Source: Nitrospinales bacterium | Lineage (GTDB): Bacteria > Nitrospinota_A > UBA7883 > JACRGQ01 | Assembly (NCBI GenBank): GCA_023248615.1 | Contig: JAHFEI010000055.1 | Coordinates: 1-9,992 of the forward strand | Length of the DNA: 9,992 nt | Direction of reading: 5' to 3' | Part shown: positions 5,894 through 9,992 of the stretch, in pieces | Layout: every line of letters begins with the position of its first letter | Numbering within the stretch: position 1 is the stretch's first letter | Notes under the pieces: generated by a model | The model's input: only the letters and a program-made list of their open reading frames with translations | Told to the model about the DNA's origin: nothing | The model's database searches: none | Translations under genes and position numbers: made by a program

Positions 5894-7330
5894 CTAAGCT
5901 ATGACTTTTTTGTAGAGTTGTAAATAGAGTTCTGCGCTCTTCTTCCAAGAGAAGTCTTTTGCCATCCCGTTTTCAACCAGTTTTTCCCACTCTGCTTTTT
6001 TGCCGAAAGTTTTCAAGGCTCTTTTGACGGCGGCGAGAAGTGATTTAGCGTCCGCTTTATCGAAGACGAAGCCTGTCCCTTTTCCGGTGGCTGGTCTCCA
6101 GTCTTCCACGGAATCTTTTAGCCCACCTGTGGCGCGCACGATGGGTGGTGTGCCATAGGCCATGGAATACATCTGGTTCATTCCGCAAGGTTCGAAAACC
6201 GACGGCATTAAAAACATGTCGGCTCCCGCCTCGATGAGGTGAGTAAGCGCATTGTTGTACCCTATCTCCACCGCCACCCTGTCCTGGTGTGCCGCTTGCA
6301 AGGCCTTGAAAAACTCCTCGTACTTCGGTTGCCCCGTGCCGAGCGCCACCAGGTAAAAATCCAGTTTCATCATCTCTTCGGCAACCTCGGCCACCAGGTC
6401 AAACCCCTTTTGCTCAATGAGGCGGGAAACGATGCCGATAACGGGCTTCTTCGGGTCGTTCTCCAGCCCGAAACGCTTTAGCAGGGCGGCGCGGCATTTT
6501 TCCTTGCCGCTTAAATCTTTCCGGCTGAATTTGGCGGGGATGAGCTGGTCTTTCTGCGGGTTCCACTCGTCATGGTCTATGCCGTTCAATATGCCGGCAA
6601 GCGATTTTTTGCGTTTGCCTAAAACCTTTTCCAGCCCGAAGCCGAGTTCCGGCGAAAGTATTTCCTTCGCGTAGCTGGGGCTGACGGCGGTGAGCGCATC
6701 GGCGAAAAGTATGCCGGATTTCAGGAAAGCCAACATGCCATACATTTCCACACCATCGGCGGTGAACAGCGAGGCGGGCAACCCCGTAAGCTCCATCGTC
6801 TCCGGCGGAAAATGGCCTTGGTACGCAAGGTTGTGCAACGAAAGTACGGAGCGCACTCCGTACAGGTAATCGGCTTTCGGCAGGTTTTTCAGCAACGCCG
6901 GCACAAGCGCCACATGCCAATCGTTGACATGTATGATGTCCGGCCTGAATTTTAATTGGCGCAAAAGTTCCAACACCGCCAGGTTGAGAAAAATAAACCG
7001 TAGTGCGTTGTCCGGGTAATCGCCATTTTGGTCGCCGTAGGGGTTAGGGCGCGAATACAGGCCGTGCTGGCTGATAAAATAAACGCTTGTGCGGCTACCC
7101 AGCCGGCCTTTGTAAACGGTGGCTTGGTAGGTGCTGTTGCCCATGTTGGCGGCAATGGCGATGGCGGTTTTTTTCAGCCCGTCCGTTTTGATGGAGCCGT
7201 ACAGCGGCAACACAACGATAGCCTCGCACCCGATGGCGGATAACGCAGGTGGGAGCGAACCGGCAACATCGGCCAGCCCTCCCGTTTTCACGAATGGGGC
7301 AACCTCCGCCGCCGAGAATACGACCTTCAA
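5894..7330 (-). CDS. glgA: Glycogen (starch) synthase, GT5 family
   Basis: This 478-residue enzyme transfers glucose from ADP-glucose (or UDP-glucose) to the non-reducing end of an alpha-1,4-glucan. The N-terminus has the nucleotide-sugar loop AEVAPFVKTGGLADV (Lys15). Later come HVNDWH (Asp137), LHNLAYQG (His166), GILNGIDHDEWNP (246-258), the second Rossmann half with VSRLIEQKGFDL (Arg303, Lys308) and the catalytic SVFEPCGMNQ loop (Glu380, Cys382). Length is normal for bacterial GlgA. The start is TTG at 7330, because MKVVFSAAEVAP matches the family N-terminus and no in-frame ATG lies upstream. A five-codon frame from ATG 7344 ends exactly on this TTG; an indel at the start is also possible (see findings). 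It lies 21 bases after the GT39 gene. No other glycogen gene (glgB, glgC, glgP) is in view. Confidence 0.96.
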   Translation of the reverse strand: MKVVFSAAEVAPFVKTGGLADVAGSLPPALSAIGCEAIVVLPLYGSIKTDGLKKTAIAIAANMGNSTYQATVYKGRLGSRTSVYFISQHGLYSRPNPYGDQNGDYPDNALRFIFLNLAVLELLRQLKFRPDIIHVNDWHVALVPALLKNLPKADYLYGVRSVLSLHNLAYQGHFPPETMELTGLPASLFTADGVEMYGMLAFLKSGILFADALTAVSPSYAKEILSPELGFGLEKVLGKRKKSLAGILNGIDHDEWNPQKDQLIPAKFSRKDLSGKEKCRAALLKRFGLENDPKKPVIGIVSRLIEQKGFDLVAEVAEEMMKLDFYLVALGTGQPKYEEFFKALQAAHQDRVAVEIGYNNALTHLIEAGADMFLMPSVFEPCGMNQMYSMAYGTPPIVRATGGLKDSVEDWRPATGKGTGFVFDKADAKSLLAAVKRALKTFGKKAEWEKLVENGMAKDFSWKKSAELYLQLYKKVIA

Positions 7331-7344
7331 ATTTTCCCCGCCAT
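7327..7344 (-). other. Five-codon leader frame (MAGKI) ending on the glgA TTG start
   Basis: After the GT39 stop codon the minus strand reads AGG, six bases, then ATG GCG GGG AAA ATT TGA. The TGA (7327-7329) overlaps the glgA TTG start (7328-7330) by two bases, an arrangement suited to termination-reinitiation. It may instead be the remains of the original glgA start: one more G in the G4 run (7336-7339) would give ATG-initiated MAGENLKVVF, in frame with glgA. The sequence alone does not decide between these. Confidence 0.3.
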
Positions 7345-7351
7345 GGCTTAC

Positions 7352-8782
7352 CTATTTTTGGCCTCTGTAGCCGTATCCTCGGTATAGCTGGAAATGCCGC
7401 ACCGCCTGGCCTCCCCTGAAGATTTCCACCTCTCCGGCTTTTTCGGCCCTGTCGAACAGGTAGAAAACATCAAGCGGCTCGTCAAACCTGTTGTCCGCCA
7501 CGAATACAAAATTGCCGCCGACGGGGGGGACGGACTCCGGGAAAAAATCGAACTCGTCCGTTTTTTTGTTCTCGCAAAACACCTTGTGCCGGTGCTGTGT
7601 GGAGAATTCGATTTGCGAGCACATCACCCAATGGTGCGCCATCACGAACTTCGCGGGTTGCTCCGGCAGTTTTAGCATTTCGCCATCTATCGCCTTGCCG
7701 ACGGCATCCCACCCGTACAGTTCGTTGATGATATCGTACTTCGGTTTTATAGGCAGTATCGGCCAAAAGGAGTGGACGTAAACCAACCCTATCATCAGGC
7801 CGGAAACGCCAAGCGCGGAGAAGGTGTATTTGCGCCACGCAAGTTTGTTGCGCACGTAAAAAGCGCCCCACGCGATTATAGGCATAAGGTACCCAAAGGC
7901 CGCCCAGTGCGGCTCGGAGTCTTTCGACCAAAGCCCGATAAAGTAAAAGAACGCCATGGAAGGGGCGCTCATCCAGAAAACAGTTACAAACCGCTTATCC
8001 CCGTCATTGAACAGCGCGTTGCCTATGCGCCAAACCACGTACAAAAAACCGAACCATGCCAGCGGCGACATGTAGAGCGCCTGCCCGCCCAGGAATTCCC
8101 CCATGTGCTGCAGGTTGAAATGCTCTTCCTGGTTGCGCTCCACCACATGGAACCGAAAGGACGGGAAATCGTGCAGGTAGTTCCATATTAATACGGGCGA
8201 AAAAATAAGCAACCCCACGAACCCGCCCAAGTATATGTGTGGCTGGAGCAGGTGCTTGCGGTATTCCTTGTGCCACCAAAGCATGGCCAATGTGGATGGG
8301 ATGAGCGGCAACAACATATATTTGCTTAAAAGCCCAGCGCCTATCACGGCTCCGGCGGGGTACCAAAGAAGCGGCCGGTCTTCATCCAATATCCGTATGG
8401 CAAGGTAGATGAAGAGCATCCAGAAAAACACCGCAGGTATATCCGGCACCATTTGCAACGCGCCAAAAGAAAAGAGCGGTGAGAGGTTGAAGATAAGCAA
8501 CGCCCAAAATGCCGTTTCCTCGTCCCTGAAAAGCGCCATCGACGTTTTATACATCATCCAGCAGATGGCCACGAATAAAACGGCGGATGGGAACCTGGTC
8601 CAAAACGCGGTATCGCCGCCGATTGCGGTGGAGAGCCGGATAAGCCAAGCCACCATCGGCGGGTGGTCGAAATAGCTGAGGTCCATGTGGCGGGACCATG
8701 TCCAGTAGTACGATTCGGAATCGCCCAGCCCTGTGCGTCCCATCATAAAGAGCCGGAAGAGGGTGAACCCTCCCACCAGCAT
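7352..8782 (-). CDS. GT39-family (ArnT/PMT-like) membrane glycosyltransferase
   Basis: This 476-residue multi-pass membrane enzyme should move a sugar from a polyprenyl-phosphate donor onto an envelope acceptor at the periplasmic face. Family signs are an early acidic motif in the first external loop (GDSESYYW, Asp21/Glu23) followed by YFDHPPMVAWLI, then VPDIPAVFFWML (about 112-123), GLLSKYMLLPL (150-160) and HWAAFGYL (292-299). Many hydrophobic helices run to about residue 345, and a soluble C-terminal domain follows. I prefer ATG 8782, 29 bases after the lpxI stop, because it puts the first helix just before the acidic motif. The frame is open to a TTG at 8848, overlapping lpxI by 37 bases, but that extension is Arg/His-rich and unlike a membrane start. 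No clear ribosome site is seen for either, so the start is uncertain. Placement after lpxI hints at lipid A or LPS decoration. Sugar and acceptor are unknown. Confidence 0.87.
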   Translation of the reverse strand: MLVGGFTLFRLFMMGRTGLGDSESYYWTWSRHMDLSYFDHPPMVAWLIRLSTAIGGDTAFWTRFPSAVLFVAICWMMYKTSMALFRDEETAFWALLIFNLSPLFSFGALQMVPDIPAVFFWMLFIYLAIRILDEDRPLLWYPAGAVIGAGLLSKYMLLPLIPSTLAMLWWHKEYRKHLLQPHIYLGGFVGLLIFSPVLIWNYLHDFPSFRFHVVERNQEEHFNLQHMGEFLGGQALYMSPLAWFGFLYVVWRIGNALFNDGDKRFVTVFWMSAPSMAFFYFIGLWSKDSEPHWAAFGYLMPIIAWGAFYVRNKLAWRKYTFSALGVSGLMIGLVYVHSFWPILPIKPKYDIINELYGWDAVGKAIDGEMLKLPEQPAKFVMAHHWVMCSQIEFSTQHRHKVFCENKKTDEFDFFPESVPPVGGNFVFVADNRFDEPLDVFYLFDRAEKAGEVEIFRGGQAVRHFQLYRGYGYRGQK

Positions 8783-8811
8783 GGAGGAGCGGTTGCGCCA
8801 GGTGTGTCCGT

Positions 8812-9609
8812 TCAGATAGCCACCAGCGCAATGCCTGCGGTGTCGCAAAGCGAGATAACTTCCGGCAGGTCTACCACTACCACCCTACCAGCTTCCACGA
8901 CCAGCGCCGCCGCGTTATTTTTTGCAAGCCGCCTCACTGTTTCGGAGCCGACAGACGGGATGTCGAACCGCAAGTCCTGGTTTGGCCTGCTGGTTTTTAT
9001 CATCACAGCCCCGCTACCGCCCAGCGAGCAACCGCGGTCGATGGCGGCGTCGGTGCCTTCCACCGCCTCCACGGCCAACACCACGCCGTCTTTAACTATG
9101 ACGGTCTGGCCTATTTCCATGCTGGCCATGTCGCGGCATATTTTCATTCCGTATTCAAAATCGGCTTTCAACGCATCGCTGGGCCGGATTTTTCCCAGCA
9201 CCCCTGCGGCTGGCATAAGAGCCGGAAGCCAGTCGGTCTGTTTTACGATTTCAAACCCTTCGGACTCAAGCTCATCTATGATGGCCAGCATCACGGTGGT
9301 ATCGTCTTTTTTTATGAGGCGCCCCATCATTTTCAGCGTCCGCATATCCAACTTAATGTTCTCAAAAATAAGTTTTTTTTCTATTTTCCCGATGAGGCAA
9401 AGTTTTTTGCACCCGGCATCCTTAAAGTGGGAGATTACTTTTTCCGCCTCACCTATGCCCATAATTTTAAAATCGGCCAACCCTTCCAGGCTTTGGCCTG
9501 CTTTGGCGCCAAAAGCGACGGCGACCACAGGTATGCCCCTGCTTTTTGCGGTCTCGCAGACTATGCGCGGAAGGGAGCCGTTACCGGCTATGAGGGCAAG
9601 CGGCTCCAT
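8812..9609 (-). CDS. lpxI: LpxI: UDP-2,3-diacylglucosamine diphosphatase (lipid A synthesis)
   Basis: LpxI hydrolyses UDP-2,3-diacylglucosamine to lipid X and UMP, the step done by LpxH in E. coli, at the cytoplasmic side of the inner membrane. The 265-residue protein shows the N-terminal LALIAGNGSLP (4-14), LIGKIEK (72-78), KDDTTVMLAIIDELESEGF (101-119), the C-terminal domain's IGQTVIVKDGVVLAVEAVEG (166-185) and GTDAAI (185-190), and PNQDLRFDIPSVG (209-221). These match the former DUF1009 family over its full length. I start at ATG 9609, where MEPLALIAGNG fits the family. The start shares one base with the stop codon of the upstream oxidoreductase (TGATG), so the two are probably translationally coupled. 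The open frame reaching 9711 runs inside that upstream gene and is not needed. A T8 run (9373-9380 on the plus strand) encodes Glu-Lys-Lys-Leu within an intact frame. Confidence 0.95.
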   Translation of the reverse strand: MEPLALIAGNGSLPRIVCETAKSRGIPVVAVAFGAKAGQSLEGLADFKIMGIGEAEKVISHFKDAGCKKLCLIGKIEKKLIFENIKLDMRTLKMMGRLIKKDDTTVMLAIIDELESEGFEIVKQTDWLPALMPAAGVLGKIRPSDALKADFEYGMKICRDMASMEIGQTVIVKDGVVLAVEAVEGTDAAIDRGCSLGGSGAVMIKTSRPNQDLRFDIPSVGSETVRRLAKNNAAALVVEAGRVVVVDLPEVISLCDTAGIALVAI

Positions 9610-9992
9610 CAGCTTTTTGCGCTTCGGTAGCGATCCAAGATATCCAGCGCCAAGCGCAGGGAGCGCAGTTCGCTTTCCACGCTCACCTTCCTGTCGCCGC
9701 CATTTACGCAACTTACCAGGTGGCGCAGTTCCAGCTTTAGCGGGTTGTCGCGATGCACAAAAATCCTTTCGGTAATCGATTCTTCCTTATATTTAAGCTG
9801 TTGCCGCGTAAGCTCATGCGCGGAGCGCGCCAGGCGATGCACATGGATTTCCTGGTCGGCGAAGTTCAGGAAAACGAAGTTATCAAGGCAGGAAATGGAC
9901 ATATTGCGCAACTTGTTTTGTGTGGCGCGGCTTGCGGTGAAGGTCGCAAGGCATCCATTCTTGAACTTTACCTGCACGTTGACCACATCCTC
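9609..9992 (-). CDS. Gfo/Idh/MocA-family oxidoreductase, C-terminal part (N-terminus off window)
   Basis: The frame is open to the right edge, giving the last 127 residues. The N-terminal NAD(P)-binding Rossmann domain lies outside the window. The visible stretch is the C-terminal substrate-binding sheet of the family: EDVVNVQVKFKNGCLATFTASR (a 'D.a.v.l.f.nG..a.l.aSr' pattern), then NPLKLELRHLVSCVNGG and a final helix SLRLALDILDRYR, which match the usual 'pL..EL.hFv..v..g' and 'alr.L.la..i' ends. The stop overlaps the lpxI start by one base. Homologues occur beside lpxA/lpxI/lpxB in several lineages, and one (GnnA of Acidithiobacillus) oxidises UDP-GlcNAc at C3 towards diamino lipid A. Whether this gene does the same cannot be judged from the C-terminus. 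Confidence 0.85.
   Translation of the reverse strand, partial: EDVVNVQVKFKNGCLATFTASRATQNKLRNMSISCLDNFVFLNFADQEIHVHRLARSAHELTRQQLKYKEESITERIFVHRDNPLKLELRHLVSCVNGGDRKVSVESELRSLRLALDILDRYRSAKS

Noticed and set aside
9373..9380. T8 homopolymer in lpxI as a phase-variation or slippage site
   Set aside because: The frame is intact on both sides, the run simply encodes Glu-Lys-Lys, and nothing suggests an alternative product.
9610..9711. N-terminal extension of lpxI up to 9711
   Set aside because: The stretch is Arg/Lys-rich, lies wholly inside the oxidoreductase gene, and the family start MEPLALIAGNG is at 9609.
8663..9775. Long plus-strand open frame (370 codons) over lpxI and the GT39 start
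   Set aside because: It is antisense to two recognisable genes, its translation is Ser/Pro-rich without domain features, and no ribosome site supports it; it is a codon-bias shadow.

Overview
The window looks like chromosomal DNA from a diderm (Gram-negative) bacterium. It carries an outer-membrane TonB-dependent receptor, a TonB/ExbB/ExbD energiser and lipid A genes. The Gfo/Idh/MocA oxidoreductase–lpxI pair, with the LpxI type of UDP-diacylglucosamine hydrolase, and the Memo-family protein would suit a deltaproteobacterial, Nitrospirota- or Nitrospinota-like lineage. That placement is inference; no rRNA or other strong marker is present. Base composition is moderately GC-rich by eye and even across the window, and I see no mobile element, CRISPR array, tRNA or rRNA.

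Left arm, plus strand, 1-3646: one tightly packed operon. It runs from the C-terminal part of a TonB-dependent receptor (its 5' end is cut by the window), through a secreted Asp-box beta-propeller with a conserved cysteine signature (CPCCR and GCPH), to exbB, exbD and tonB. Gaps are 12, 28, 3 and -4 bases. The layout suggests a dedicated outer-membrane uptake system with its own energiser, with the propeller as an accessory periplasmic or secreted component of unknown ligand. The operon promoter, and any Fur-type operator, would lie upstream of the window. In ungapped alignment with E. coli, ExbB has Lys where Glu176 sits and TonB has Asn where His20 sits, while ExbD keeps the key Asp.

Right arm, minus strand, 9992-3685: a gene string converging on the tonB operon. 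In transcription order it is a Gfo/Idh/MocA oxidoreductase (N-terminus off the window), lpxI, a GT39 membrane glycosyltransferase, glgA, a Memo-family protein (AmmeMemoRadiSam system protein B) and hisS. The first four are nearly contiguous (1-base overlap, about 29 and 21 bases). The last two are separated by 66-67 base gaps, and a candidate promoter lies before hisS. The first three genes fit lipid A or envelope sugar chemistry. glgA, the Memo-family gene and hisS are metabolic or housekeeping passengers.

The two arms converge at 3647-3684 with no clear terminator. No stretch over 300 bases lacks a gene. The points most worth checking are the cysteine-marked propeller in a TonB operon, the altered ExbB and TonB membrane residues, the possible GnnA-like oxidoreductase beside lpxI, and the odd start region of glgA.
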